From positions 124,001 to 188,000 of the forward strand of contig NZ_BNBD01000009.1 of NCBI RefSeq assembly GCF_014654785.1: 64,000 nt of DNA, in the 5' to 3' direction. Positions 1 through 6,430 of this stretch are shown in pieces (position 1 is the stretch's first letter; every line of letters starts with the position of its first letter). The stretch is from Streptomyces mashuensis (GTDB lineage Bacteria > Actinomycetota > Actinomycetes > Streptomycetales > Streptomycetaceae). The translations under genes were made by a program, and so were the position numbers. The notes under the pieces were generated by a model. It saw only the letters and a program-made list of their open reading frames with translations, was not told the DNA's origin and ran no database searches.

Positions 1-508
1 TGGCCACGGTGCCCGCGGGCAGCCGGCAACGCCCCAGCGCCTCCGCCAGCTTGGACCGGCCGAGCCCGTCGGGTGCGAGGAGGTACAGCACGCGGTCGCC
101 GAGGCGGAACTCCTCGGGGAGGAAGGCCGCCGGGTCGAGAGAGGCGTATACCGATATGTCGACCGGGCCGGAGAAGTAGGTGGCGTGCAGCTGCCGGCCC
201 TCCAGCTCCGCGGCGGGGAAGGGGCAGGAGTCGACGACGCCCTTCAGATACGCGTGGTCGCGGACGACGACGTCGACGGGGAAGCCGAACCGGTCCTCCA
301 CGACGCGCGCGACGCACCCGGCGAGTACCCCGGCGTCGCCCTCCTCGCCCTCCGGCGGGGCGAACACGACGTTTCCGCTCTGCAGATGCGTCCGCACCCC
401 GCGGAACCCCTTGCCGGTGAGCGCGGCACGCAGCTCGGCCATCGGCACCTTGCGGTGCCCGCCGACGTTGATGCCGCGCAGGAGCGCGGCGTACGAGGTG
501 GTGGTCAT
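1..508 (-). CDS. DUF1697 family protein (C-terminus cut by window edge)
   Basis: The frame opens at ATG 508 and runs leftwards off the window, so 169 codons are visible. The start reads MTTTSYAALLRGINVGG, and ALLRGINVGG is the typical opening of DUF1697 proteins. A second family signature, LQSGNVVF, lies at residues 42-49. Members are soluble proteins of roughly 170-180 residues, so probably only the last few residues are missing. No biochemical function is established for the family that I can name. It is divergent from the yccF-like gene across a 167-bp gap in which I see no other feature. Confidence 0.75.
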   Translation of the reverse strand, partial: MTTTSYAALLRGINVGGHRKVPMAELRAALTGKGFRGVRTHLQSGNVVFAPPEGEEGDAGVLAGCVARVVEDRFGFPVDVVVRDHAYLKGVVDSCPFPAAELEGRQLHATYFSGPVDISVYASLDPAAFLPEEFRLGDRVLYLLAPDGLGRSKLAEALGRCRLPAGTVA

Positions 509-675
509 GGGGCCACGGTAGGAGGAGGCACTGACAGCCGTGCGGGCGGCCGCGCGTCCCCTAGGGGACCTTCTGCGGGGTCTTTCAGGGTCGGGACCGG
601 TCGCCGACGGGAACTGCGGTTCGATCACCCTTCGTCCACCAGGCAGAACAATCGTGGCGGTGGGAGGCTGAAGGC

Positions 676-1068
676 ATGAGGCTGATCCTGAACCTGATCT
701 GGCTGGTTCTCTGTGGATTCTGGATGGCCGTGGGCTACGTGGTGGCCGGGATCATCTGTTGTGTACTGATCGTGACGATCCCCTTCGGCATCGCCTCGTT
801 CCGGATCGCCAGTTACGCCCTGTGGCCGTTCGGCAGGACGACCGTCGAGCGGAGGGACGCGGGGGCCGGCTCCCTGCTGGGCAACGTCATCTGGATCGTC
901 TTCGCCGGCTGGTGGCTGGCCCTGGGGCACATCGTCACGGGCCTCGCCCTGTGCGTGACGATCATCGGCATTCCGCTGGGCATCGCCAACTTCAAGCTGA
1001 TACCGGTCTCGCTGATGCCGCTGGGCCGGGAGATCGTGCCCACCGACCGGCCGTTCGCCACCCGCTGA
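676..1068 (+). CDS. YccF domain-containing inner membrane protein
   Basis: This 130-residue protein consists almost entirely of two similar halves. Each half has a long hydrophobic stretch (about residues 4-37 and 68-105) ending in a turn of the type TIPFGIASFRIA or IGIPLGIANFKLI. That duplicated pattern with conserved IP-G-A is the YccF (DUF307) signature. YccF proteins are small integral membrane proteins of unknown function. The start is supported by GGGAGG about 8 nt before ATG 676. The gene stands alone and is closed by a hairpin shared with the convergent yajQ. Confidence 0.75.
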   Translation: MRLILNLIWLVLCGFWMAVGYVVAGIICCVLIVTIPFGIASFRIASYALWPFGRTTVERRDAGAGSLLGNVIWIVFAGWWLALGHIVTGLALCVTIIGIPLGIANFKLIPVSLMPLGREIVPTDRPFATR

Positions 1069-1086
1069 CCGCCCTCCGCCGGAACG

Positions 1087-1139
1087 GAGGACGGCGCGCC
1101 GGTGGCGGCCCCGGTGGGCCGCCCTGGCGCGCCGTCCTC
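1087..1139. terminator. Bidirectional hairpin terminator between yccF-like gene and yajQ
   Basis: A perfect 14-bp stem pairs 1087-1100 with 1126-1139. It encloses a second 7-bp stem (1104-1110 with 1117-1123). It lies between two convergent genes and would end transcription from both sides. There is no T-tract, which is common for terminators in high-GC actinobacteria. Confidence 0.7.
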
Positions 1140-1171
1140 GCGTGGAGCCGGAGGAGCCGACAGGCGGTGGA

Positions 1172-1660
1172 CTAGCGGTAGTTCACGAACTGGAGCGCGA
1201 AGTCGAAGTCCTTGCCCTTGAGCAGGGCGATGACCGCCTGGAGGTCGTCACGGCTCTTGGAGCTGACGCGCAGCTCCTCACCCTGGACCTGGGCCTTGAC
1301 GCCCTTGGGGCCCTCGTCACGGATGATCTTGGCGACCTTCTTCGCGTTCTCCTGGGAGATGCCCTCCTGGAGAGTCGCGAAGATCTTGTACTCCTTGCCG
1401 GAGAGCTGCGGCTCGCCGGCCTCCAGGGCCTTGAGCGAGATGCCGCGCTTGATCAGCTTGGACTGGAAGACGTCGAGGACGGCCTTGACCCGGTCCTCGC
1501 CGTTGGCGCGCATCTCGATCTTGTCGCCGGACCAGGAGATGGAGGCGTCGGCGCCCTTGAAGTCGTAGCGCTGGGAGATCTCCTTGGCGGCCTGGTTGAG
1601 GGCGTTGTCGACCTCCTGCCGCTCGACCTTCGAGACGATGTCGAAACTGGAGTCGGCCAT
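1172..1660 (-). CDS. YajQ family nucleotide-binding protein
   Basis: The 162-residue product begins [20 protein letters not shown] and carries the YajQ pattern SSFD-V-E-NAL-Q-A-KE---RYDFKG throughout. YajQ proteins have two ferredoxin-like folds; some members bind cyclic di-GMP, and others bind tRNA or GTP. The length is usual for the family (about 160). I chose ATG 1660 because GAGGAG lies about 11 nt upstream on the minus strand and the family N-terminus starts exactly there; an upstream in-frame start at 1777 would add residues unlike the family. The gene is monocistronic and faces the yccF-like gene. Confidence 0.85.
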   Translation of the reverse strand: MADSSFDIVSKVERQEVDNALNQAAKEISQRYDFKGADASISWSGDKIEMRANGEDRVKAVLDVFQSKLIKRGISLKALEAGEPQLSGKEYKIFATLQEGISQENAKKVAKIIRDEGPKGVKAQVQGEELRVSSKSRDDLQAVIALLKGKDFDFALQFVNYR

Positions 1661-1849
1661 ATTGAGTTGGCTCCTCGTACGTAGATCCATCGGGGGAGCG
1701 GCCCCGCGGGTGGGCCGCGTTGCCAGCCTAGTCACCCGGGGGCCCGCGGGGTGCCCGTGAACCGAGTGGCGGACCACCCCTGGTCATCGGGTATGGTTTA
1801 CGTCGTTGCCACGGAGCGGCTCGAAAGAGCGGCCGAGGCGACAGCCCAT

Positions 1850-1931
1850 GGCGGTGTGCCCGAGTGGCCAATGGGAGCGGACTGTAAATCCGTCGGCTTA
1901 GCCTACCCAGGTTCGAATCCTGGCGCCGCCA
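1850..1931 (+). tRNA. tRNA-Tyr (anticodon GTA)
   Basis: The acceptor stem pairs 1850-1856 with 1924-1930, with discriminator A at 1931. The anticodon GTA is at 1884-1886. A long variable arm gives about 82 nt, as expected for bacterial tRNA-Tyr. The T-arm contains GGTTCGAATCC. CCA is not encoded. A TATGGT sequence at 1792-1797 could be its -10 box, but I see no convincing -35. Confidence 0.95.
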
Positions 1932-1936
1932 CAGTG

Positions 1937-1970
1937 AGAGGCCCCCGACCTTCCGAGGTCGGGGGCCTCT
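1937..1970. terminator. Terminator after tRNA-Tyr
   Basis: A perfect 15-bp stem (1937-1951 with 1956-1970) closes a 4-nt loop, TCCG. It starts only 5 nt after the tRNA and 23 nt from the end of the convergent SDR gene, so it probably serves both transcripts. Confidence 0.8.
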
Positions 1971-1992
1971 GGCGTTCCGGCAGCTCCCGCCG

Positions 1993-2661
1993 TCAGCCCG
2001 CGGCCTTCGCGGCCGCCGCGACCGCGTCCGCCACGGGCGTGTCGCCCCCGACGAGCTCCAGCGTCAGCCCGGCCGTCCCCGGCTCCTCCAGCAGGGCCGC
2101 CAGCACCGCCGCCACGTCGTCGCGCGTCACGTCCCCGCGGCCCGTGGCGGGCGCCAGCCGCACCAGGCCCGTCCCGGGCCCGTCGGTGAGCCGCCCCGGC
2201 CGCAGAATCGTCCAGTCCAGGCCGGCGCGGGCCCGTACGTCGGCGTCCGCGGCGCCCTTGGCGCGCAGGTAGGCGGCGAAGACCGGGTCGGTGCCCTCCG
2301 GCGGCTCCCGGTCGGCGCCCATCGACGAGACGACCACGAAGCGCCGCACCCCCGCCGCCTCGGCGGCGTCGGCGAACAGCACCGCCGCACCGCGGTCGAC
2401 GGTCTCCTTCCGCCCGGCGCCGCTGCCGGGCCCCGCACCGGCCGCGAAGACCGCCGCGTCGGCGCCCTCCAGATGCCGGGCGACGTCCGTGACGGACGCC
2501 GTCTCCAGGTCGCACACGACCGGCTCCGCGCCGGCCGCCAGCAGGTCCCCCGCCTGTCCCGGACGGCGGATGACGCCCGCCACCTCGTCACCGCGCGCGG
2601 CGACCAACCGCTCCAGCCGCAGCGCGATCCGACCATGTCCTCCAGCGATGACAATGCGCAT
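1993..2661 (-). CDS. NAD(P)-binding SDR-type oxidoreductase
   Basis: The 222-residue protein opens MRIVIAGGHGRIALRLERLV, a Rossmann nucleotide-binding loop (GGHGRIA) of the atypical or extended SDR superfamily. Later segments AVFAAGAGPGSG, RFVVVSSMGAD and DWTILRPGRLTDGPG (about residue 150 on) match NAD(P)H-binding, NmrA/epimerase-like proteins. The catalytic YxxxK motif of classical SDRs is not evident, so it may act as a redox sensor or an isomerase-like protein; the substrate cannot be read from sequence. It starts 21 nt after the amidohydrolase gene on the same strand, so the two are probably cotranscribed. Confidence 0.7.
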   Translation of the reverse strand: MRIVIAGGHGRIALRLERLVAARGDEVAGVIRRPGQAGDLLAAGAEPVVCDLETASVTDVARHLEGADAAVFAAGAGPGSGAGRKETVDRGAAVLFADAAEAAGVRRFVVVSSMGADREPPEGTDPVFAAYLRAKGAADADVRARAGLDWTILRPGRLTDGPGTGLVRLAPATGRGDVTRDDVAAVLAALLEEPGTAGLTLELVGGDTPVADAVAAAAKAAG

Positions 2662-2682
2662 GATCCGACCGTACGCCTGGGA

Positions 2683-3942
2683 TCACGCCGGGTCCTCGCG
2701 GCGCGGCGACTGCCGGGGCAGGTCGAGCGGGACGGCGCCCTGGACGTCGCCGTACTCGCGCACCGCGCTCGTCCGGGCCACCACGCGGCCCCGGTGGACC
2801 ACGAGCCGGCTGTAGCCCAGCGACAGGACCCCCGCGATCCCGCCGCCGCGCACGGCCAGCAGCTCGGCCGGGAAGCCGGTCTCGACCCGCACCTCCGGCA
2901 GCCCCAGGGCCGCCCGGGCGCCGCCGCTGACCGCCTCGTAGGCCGCCTCCGGGTCCAGTTCGCCGCGCGAGGCGAGCAGGAACGCGGCCTCCAGCGGGTC
3001 GCCGCGCCCCACGGGGTTGGCGGCGTCCCGCAGGGCGCCGCTGCCGGCGGCGACCCGCACCCCGGCCGAGCGCAGCAGCCGCACCGGCGCCGTCCACGGG
3101 CCGCGGGCGGCGCCGGAGCCGCCGCAGTCGCCCTGCGGCAGGCAGACGACGGTGACGCCGGCGGCGGCGAGCTGCTGGCCGGCGCGCACGGCCTGGTCGT
3201 GCGGGAGCCGGGCGAGGCCCGCGCAGGGGCCGATGGTCACGCCGGGGCGCAGCCCGCCGGCCATGGCGGCGAGCCGGGCCAGGCGGGCGGGGTCGGCGCC
3301 GTCCGTGTGCAGGTCGACCGAGCAGCCGTGCTCGGCGGCGACGGCGAGGACGGTCTCGGCGTACCCGGCGGGGTCGGGGTCGAGGTCGGGGCAGCCGCCG
3401 ACGACGGTGGCGCCCATCTTGACCGCGTCCCGCAGCATGGCCAGCCCGTCGGCGCCGGCCGCGCCGGTGAGGAGCCGTGGCACGGCGACGGCGCTGAGCT
3501 CGGTGAGGCCGCGGAGCGCCCGCCGGGCCTGGAGGACGGCCTCCAGCGAGCGCAGTCCCTGCACGTCGCCGATGCGGACGTGCGAACGGACGGCGGTGGC
3601 GCCGTGCCCGAGCTGGAGCAGGGCGGCCTCGGTGGCCCGGCGCTGGACGTCCTCGACGGAGTACGGGACGGGGCCGCCCAGGTCGGCTGTGAGGGCGGTG
3701 TCGCCGTGCGCGTGGGGCTCGGCGGGGGCGGGCAGCAGTACGTAGCCGCTGAGGTCGATGCGGGGCCCGGGGGCGAGGCTGCCGGCGGTGCCGACGGCCT
3801 CGATCCGGCCGCCGCTGAGGCGGACGTCCACCACGCGGCCGTCGGCGAGCCGGGCGCCGCTGAGCACCAGGGCGCCGTCGCCGGGCGGGGCGGCGGCGTC
3901 GCCGTCGGGGCTTCTGGCGGGCTGCGGCTGACTGTCGGGCAT
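2683..3942 (-). CDS. Degenerate cytosine-deaminase-like amidohydrolase
   Basis: This 419-residue protein follows cytosine deaminase (CodA) over most of its length. It has the metal-binding pair EPHAHGDT (His77, His79), RSHVRIGD (about 120), MGATVVGGCPD (about 177-187) and VDLHTDG (His212). However, positions that are catalytic or metal-binding in CodA differ by my alignment: the active-site Glu of HCDE is Gly215, the His of TASH is replaced by Pro239/Cys240, and the metal Asp of GHDD is Gly302. Deaminase activity is therefore doubtful, although the fold should persist. GTG and ATG options exist upstream, but ATG 3942 has GGAGGA about 6 nt before it. It leads a probable two-gene operon with the SDR gene. 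Confidence 0.7.
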   Translation of the reverse strand: MPDSQPQPARSPDGDAAAPPGDGALVLSGARLADGRVVDVRLSGGRIEAVGTAGSLAPGPRIDLSGYVLLPAPAEPHAHGDTALTADLGGPVPYSVEDVQRRATEAALLQLGHGATAVRSHVRIGDVQGLRSLEAVLQARRALRGLTELSAVAVPRLLTGAAGADGLAMLRDAVKMGATVVGGCPDLDPDPAGYAETVLAVAAEHGCSVDLHTDGADPARLARLAAMAGGLRPGVTIGPCAGLARLPHDQAVRAGQQLAAAGVTVVCLPQGDCGGSGAARGPWTAPVRLLRSAGVRVAAGSGALRDAANPVGRGDPLEAAFLLASRGELDPEAAYEAVSGGARAALGLPEVRVETGFPAELLAVRGGGIAGVLSLGYSRLVVHRGRVVARTSAVREYGDVQGAVPLDLPRQSPRREDPA

Positions 3943-4132
3943 CGCGATCCTCCGGTGGGCCGGGGCGGGCATGATCACGCAGCGTGGTCCGAGCGTAGGA
4001 CGTGTGCGAAGCCGGTTCGAGCAGGCGGCGAATAGTCGTACCGGCTGTGGTGCCCGTGTGACGGGCGGCGCGGGAACGCAGAGGTCTCCGGGGCCGCGGA
4101 CAGGGGGCCGGGAGGGGGCCGCCGGGTACGGA

Positions 4133-4160
4133 TTTCACCTTCGGCGGCAGACCGTGTAAT
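4133..4160 (+). promoter_or_regulatory. Candidate promoter for tRNA-Thr/tRNA-Met
   Basis: TTTCAC (4133-4138) and TGTAAT (4155-4160) are separated by 16 bp and end 13 bp before the tRNA-Thr gene. The -10 is good for a HrdB-type promoter and the -35 is weak. Confidence 0.4.
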
Positions 4161-4173
4161 GTCTTCCTCGCTC

Positions 4174-4246
4174 GCCCCAATAGCTCAGTCGGCAGAGCGT
4201 CTCCATGGTAAGGAGAAGGTCAACGGTTCGATTCCGTTTTGGGGCT
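4174..4246 (+). tRNA. tRNA-Thr (anticodon GGT)
   Basis: The acceptor stem 4174-4180 pairs perfectly with 4239-4245, with discriminator T at 4246. The anticodon stem TCTCC/GGAGA encloses loop ATGGTAA, giving anticodon GGT. The T-arm is AACGG-TTCGATT-CCGTT. No CCA is encoded. It is followed 50 nt later by tRNA-Met and then rpmG. Confidence 0.95.
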
Positions 4247-4296
4247 CTGGTGCAAGAGGTTTCCTCACCCTCGGGTGGGGAAGTCTCCCGCATCAA

Positions 4297-4369
4297 AGCG
4301 GCGTAGCTCAGTCGGTAGAGCAAGCGGCTCATAATCGCTGTGTCACCGGTTCAAGTCCGGTCGCCGCTA
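4297..4369 (+). tRNA. tRNA-Met (anticodon CAT)
   Basis: The acceptor stem AGCGGCG (4297-4303) pairs with 4362-4368, and the discriminator is A4369. The anticodon loop CTCATAA gives CAT at 4330-4332. The first acceptor pair is A-T, unlike the mismatched first pair of initiator tRNA, so this is an elongator-type tRNA. A CAT-bearing tRNA-Ile2 cannot be formally excluded by eye. Confidence 0.9.
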
Positions 4370-4375
4370 CACACA

Positions 4376-4421
4376 GTAGCCGATTGCGGGGTCGGTCCTC
4401 CGGTCGGCTACTCTTGTCTGC
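4376..4421 (+). terminator. Hairpin between tRNA-Met and rpmG
   Basis: GTAGCCGA (4376-4383) pairs with TCGGCTAC (4414-4421) across a 30-nt loop and is followed by TCTTGTCT. It could trim or partly terminate the tRNA transcript ahead of rpmG. The loop is long, so termination strength is uncertain. Confidence 0.45.
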
Positions 4422-4455
4422 GTTACATCCGTCCCGTCCGTCAAGGAGCACTCAC

Positions 4456-4620
4456 GTGGCTGCCACCGACGTCCGCCCGAAGATCACGCTGGCCTGCGTG
4501 GAGTGCAAGGAGCGGAACTACATCACCAAGAAGAACCGGCGCAACGACCCGGACCGCCTGGAGATGAAGAAGCACTGCCCGCGCTGCAACGCGCACACCG
4601 CGCACCGCGAAACGCGCTGA
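4456..4620 (+). CDS. rpmG: 50S ribosomal protein L33, zinc-binding form
   Basis: The 54-residue protein begins with GTG 4456, preceded by AAGGAG 8 nt upstream. It retains both zinc knuckles, [11 protein letters not shown] and HCPRCNAH, so it is the C+ (zinc-containing) L33 rather than a Zur-controlled zinc-free paralogue. L33 sits near the E site of the large subunit. Placement directly behind tRNA-Thr and tRNA-Met and ahead of the dehydratase pair is the usual Streptomyces arrangement. Streptomyces genomes normally carry a second, zinc-independent L33 elsewhere. Confidence 0.95.
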   Translation: MAATDVRPKITLACVECKERNYITKKNRRNDPDRLEMKKHCPRCNAHTAHRETR

Positions 4621-4634
4621 CGCGAATAACCGTT

Positions 4635-4669
4635 CATGAGGCCGCCCCCATCCCGGGGGCGGCCTCATG
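4635..4669 (+). terminator. Terminator after rpmG
   Basis: A perfect 15-bp stem pairs 4635-4649 with 4655-4669 across the loop ATCCC. It separates rpmG from the dehydratase genes, although its right arm reaches within 50 nt of their start codon. Confidence 0.75.
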
Positions 4670-4718
4670 GCATATTCGCCCCCGGAAACCGATGTCCACC
4701 CTGGAGGTGTCCGAGCCC

Positions 4719-5174
4719 ATGGCGCTCGACCAGTCCTTCGTCGGACGGACTTACCCGGCCACCGAGCCCTACGAGGTCGGCCGGGAGAAGATCCGTGAAT
4801 TCGCCGAGGCGATCGGCGATGCGAATCCGGCGTACACCGACCCCGAGGCCGCCGCCTCGCTCGGCCACCCCGATGTGATCGCCCCGCCCACTTTTGTGTT
4901 CGCCATCACGTACAAGGCCGCGGGCCAGGTGGTGCAGGACCCGCAGCTGGCCCTGGACTACAGCCGCGTGGTGCACGGCGACCAGAAGTTCGCCTATTCC
5001 CGCCCGGTGCGCGCGGGCGACCGGCTGGCGGTGACGTCCACCGTGGAGTCGATCAAGTCCCTGGCGGGCAACGACGTCCTCACGATCCGCGGCGAGGTGC
5101 ACGACGCGGCCGGCGAGCACGTCGTGACCGCCCACACGACGCTGGTGGTGCGCGCCGCCACCGAGGAGGCGTGA
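4719..5174 (+). CDS. MaoC-like (3R)-hydroxyacyl-ACP dehydratase subunit, HadA-type
   Basis: The 151-residue hot-dog protein matches the N-terminal MaoC / FAS1-type dehydratase domain (segments QSFVGRTYPATEPYEVGREKIREFA, NPAYTDPEAA and VIAPPTFVF). The catalytic motif of R-specific hydratases is absent here and present in the next gene, as in the mycobacterial HadA-HadB pair, where HadA-type subunits shape the acyl pocket. ATG 4719 is chosen because GGAGGTG lies 9 nt upstream; an in-frame ATG at 4692 lacks this. Its stop overlaps the partner's start. The likely role is in fatty-acid (FAS-II-like) or polyketide acyl-chain dehydration. Confidence 0.8.
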   Translation: MALDQSFVGRTYPATEPYEVGREKIREFAEAIGDANPAYTDPEAAASLGHPDVIAPPTFVFAITYKAAGQVVQDPQLALDYSRVVHGDQKFAYSRPVRAGDRLAVTSTVESIKSLAGNDVLTIRGEVHDAAGEHVVTAHTTLVVRAATEEA

Positions 5175-5608
5175 TGGCTGCCGAGATCAAGTACGCGGAC
5201 GTCGAGGTCGGCACCGAGCTGCCGGAGCAGGTCTTCCCCGTGACGCGCGCCACGCTGGTGCAGTACGCGGGCGCCTCGGGCGACTTCAACCCGATCCACT
5301 GGAACGAGAAGTTCGCCAAGGAGGTGGGCCTGCCGGACGTGATCGCGCACGGCATGTTCACCATGGCCGAGGCGATCCGCGTGGTGACCGACTGGGTGGG
5401 CGACCCGGGCGCGGTCGTGGAGTACGGGGTGCGCTTCACCAAGCCGGTCGTCGTGCCCAACGACGACGAGGGCGCGACGATCGAGGTCAGCGGCAAGGTC
5501 GCGGCCAAGCTGGACGACGAGGCGCGCACGGTGCGCGTGGACCTCCTGGCGCGCAGCGCCGGCCAGAAGGTGCTCGGCATGTCCCGCGCGGTGGTCCGCC
5601 TGGCGTGA
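5174..5608 (+). CDS. MaoC-like (3R)-hydroxyacyl-ACP dehydratase subunit, HadB-type
   Basis: The 144-residue protein carries the hydratase-2 motif YAGASGDFNPIHWNEKFAKEVG followed by DVIAHGMFTM, with the catalytic Asp and His in GDFNPIH. It is the catalytic partner of the preceding HadA-type subunit. The two frames overlap as TGATG (5172-5176), so they are translationally coupled; GAGGAGG at 5163-5169 is the ribosome site. A GTG at 5171 directly before this ATG is also in frame and would add one residue. A heterodimer acting on (3R)-hydroxyacyl thioesters is inferred from family knowledge. Confidence 0.85.
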   Translation: MAAEIKYADVEVGTELPEQVFPVTRATLVQYAGASGDFNPIHWNEKFAKEVGLPDVIAHGMFTMAEAIRVVTDWVGDPGAVVEYGVRFTKPVVVPNDDEGATIEVSGKVAAKLDDEARTVRVDLLARSAGQKVLGMSRAVVRLA

Positions 5609-5631
5609 CGCCGTGAGCGGTGGGTGAGTCG

Positions 5632-5681
5632 TACGTCTCACTTGTCAGTCCTACGTCTCACTCGTCATACGTCTCACTCGT
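5632..5681. repeat. Three spaced copies of TACGTCTCACTYGT
   Basis: The 14-nt unit starts at 5632, 5652 and 5668 (spacings 20 and 16). It lies between the end of hadB and the terminator, about 100 bp before the TetR gene. The first copy, with the bases before it, also forms GTGAG(8 nt)CTCAC. Only the third pyrimidine position varies. The function is unknown. Confidence 0.7.
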
Positions 5682-5714
5682 AAGGGGCGGGCCTCCACGG
5701 AGACCCGCCCCTTA
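5681..5714 (+). terminator. Terminator after the hadA-hadB pair
   Basis: 5681-5696 pairs with 5699-5714 over 15 of 16 positions with a tight loop. It ends 17 bp before the operator-like site upstream of the TetR gene. Confidence 0.7.
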
Positions 5715-5730
5715 CAACGCCCTTGCGCCG

Positions 5731-5748
5731 CTAGTGATTGACCACTAA
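5731..5748. promoter_or_regulatory. Operator-like site 1 for the TetR regulator
   Basis: The 18-bp sequence CTAGTGATTGACCACTAA has outer palindromic arms TAGTG/CACTA. It matches at 14 of 18 positions the reverse complement of the site at 6370-6387, and no other copy was noticed. It lies 10 bp before the chosen start of the TetR gene, consistent with autorepression. Confidence 0.6.
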
Positions 5749-5758
5749 CCTCTCTCCC

Positions 5759-6316
5759 ATGCCCAGGATGACCGCCGAGGAGCGCCGCGAGAGCGTCGTG
5801 CGCGCCGCCATGACCGAGTTCGCGCGGGGCGGCTACAACGGCACGTCCACCGAGGCGATCGCCCGCCGGGTGGGCGTCTCGCAGCCGTACCTCTTCCGGC
5901 TCTTCCCCAACAAGCAGGCCATCTTCGTCGCGGCGGCCGTCCGCTGCATGGAGGAGACCCGCGACGTCTTCGTGAAGGCGCGCGAGCGCGCGGCGACGCC
6001 CGAGGACGCCCTCTCCGAGATGGCGGCCGCCTACCAGAGCCTGATCGCCGAGAACCCCGACATGCTGCTCCTGCAGATGCAGGTGTACGTGGCGGTCGCC
6101 TCGGCGGAGGCCGCGGGGGACGACGCGTTCGGCCGCACGATCCGGGACGCCTGGCTCGACCTGTGGGACTCCGTCCACCTCTCCTTGGGGGCCGACGAGG
6201 AGCAGACCACGGAGTTCCTGGCGTACGGCATGCTCATCAACACGCTGGTCTCCCTGGGCTTCCCGGCCGGCCACCGCGTATGGCGGGCGTTCCACATCGC
6301 CGCACGGCCGGAGTGA
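5759..6316 (+). CDS. TetR/AcrR family transcriptional regulator
   Basis: The 185-residue protein has an N-terminal DNA-binding domain, AAMTEFARGGYNGTSTEAIARRVGVSQPYLFRLFPNKQAIF, the canonical TetR helix-turn-helix. A ligand/dimer domain follows. It probably represses itself and the adjacent MFS exporter through the two matching operator-like sites. Start choice is open: ATG 5759 has no Shine-Dalgarno sequence, ATG 5768 is possible, and an in-frame TTG at 5738 lies inside the operator and is unlikely. The missing ribosome site suggests a leaderless or very short leader mRNA. The ligand cannot be predicted. Confidence 0.85.
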   Translation: MPRMTAEERRESVVRAAMTEFARGGYNGTSTEAIARRVGVSQPYLFRLFPNKQAIFVAAAVRCMEETRDVFVKARERAATPEDALSEMAAAYQSLIAENPDMLLLQMQVYVAVASAEAAGDDAFGRTIRDAWLDLWDSVHLSLGADEEQTTEFLAYGMLINTLVSLGFPAGHRVWRAFHIAARPE

Positions 6317-6369
6317 GGCACGCCACCCGGCGCGCCCCTGGGGGCGCCGTCTCCACGCACCCCAGCAAG

Positions 6370-6387
6370 TTAGTAACCAATCACTAA
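6370..6387. promoter_or_regulatory. Operator-like site 2 between TetR and MFS genes
   Basis: TTAGTAACCAATCACTAA has perfect 5-bp outer arms TTAGT/ACTAA. Its reverse complement shares TAGTGATTG and ACTAA with site 1. It lies 43 bp before the MFS start, where a repressor would block the exporter promoter. Confidence 0.6.
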
Positions 6388-6430
6388 ACAATCTGTCACT
6401 CGTCAACCGCCGAACACCCGGGGGGAACCC

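Noticed and set aside
5632-5681. Possible CRISPR array in the three spaced repeats.
   Set aside because: Units are 14 nt with 2-6 nt between them, only three copies, and there are no cas genes.
5738-5740. TTG as start of the TetR gene.
   Set aside because: It lies inside the operator-like palindrome and has no ribosome site; ATG 5759 or 5768 fits the domain start better.
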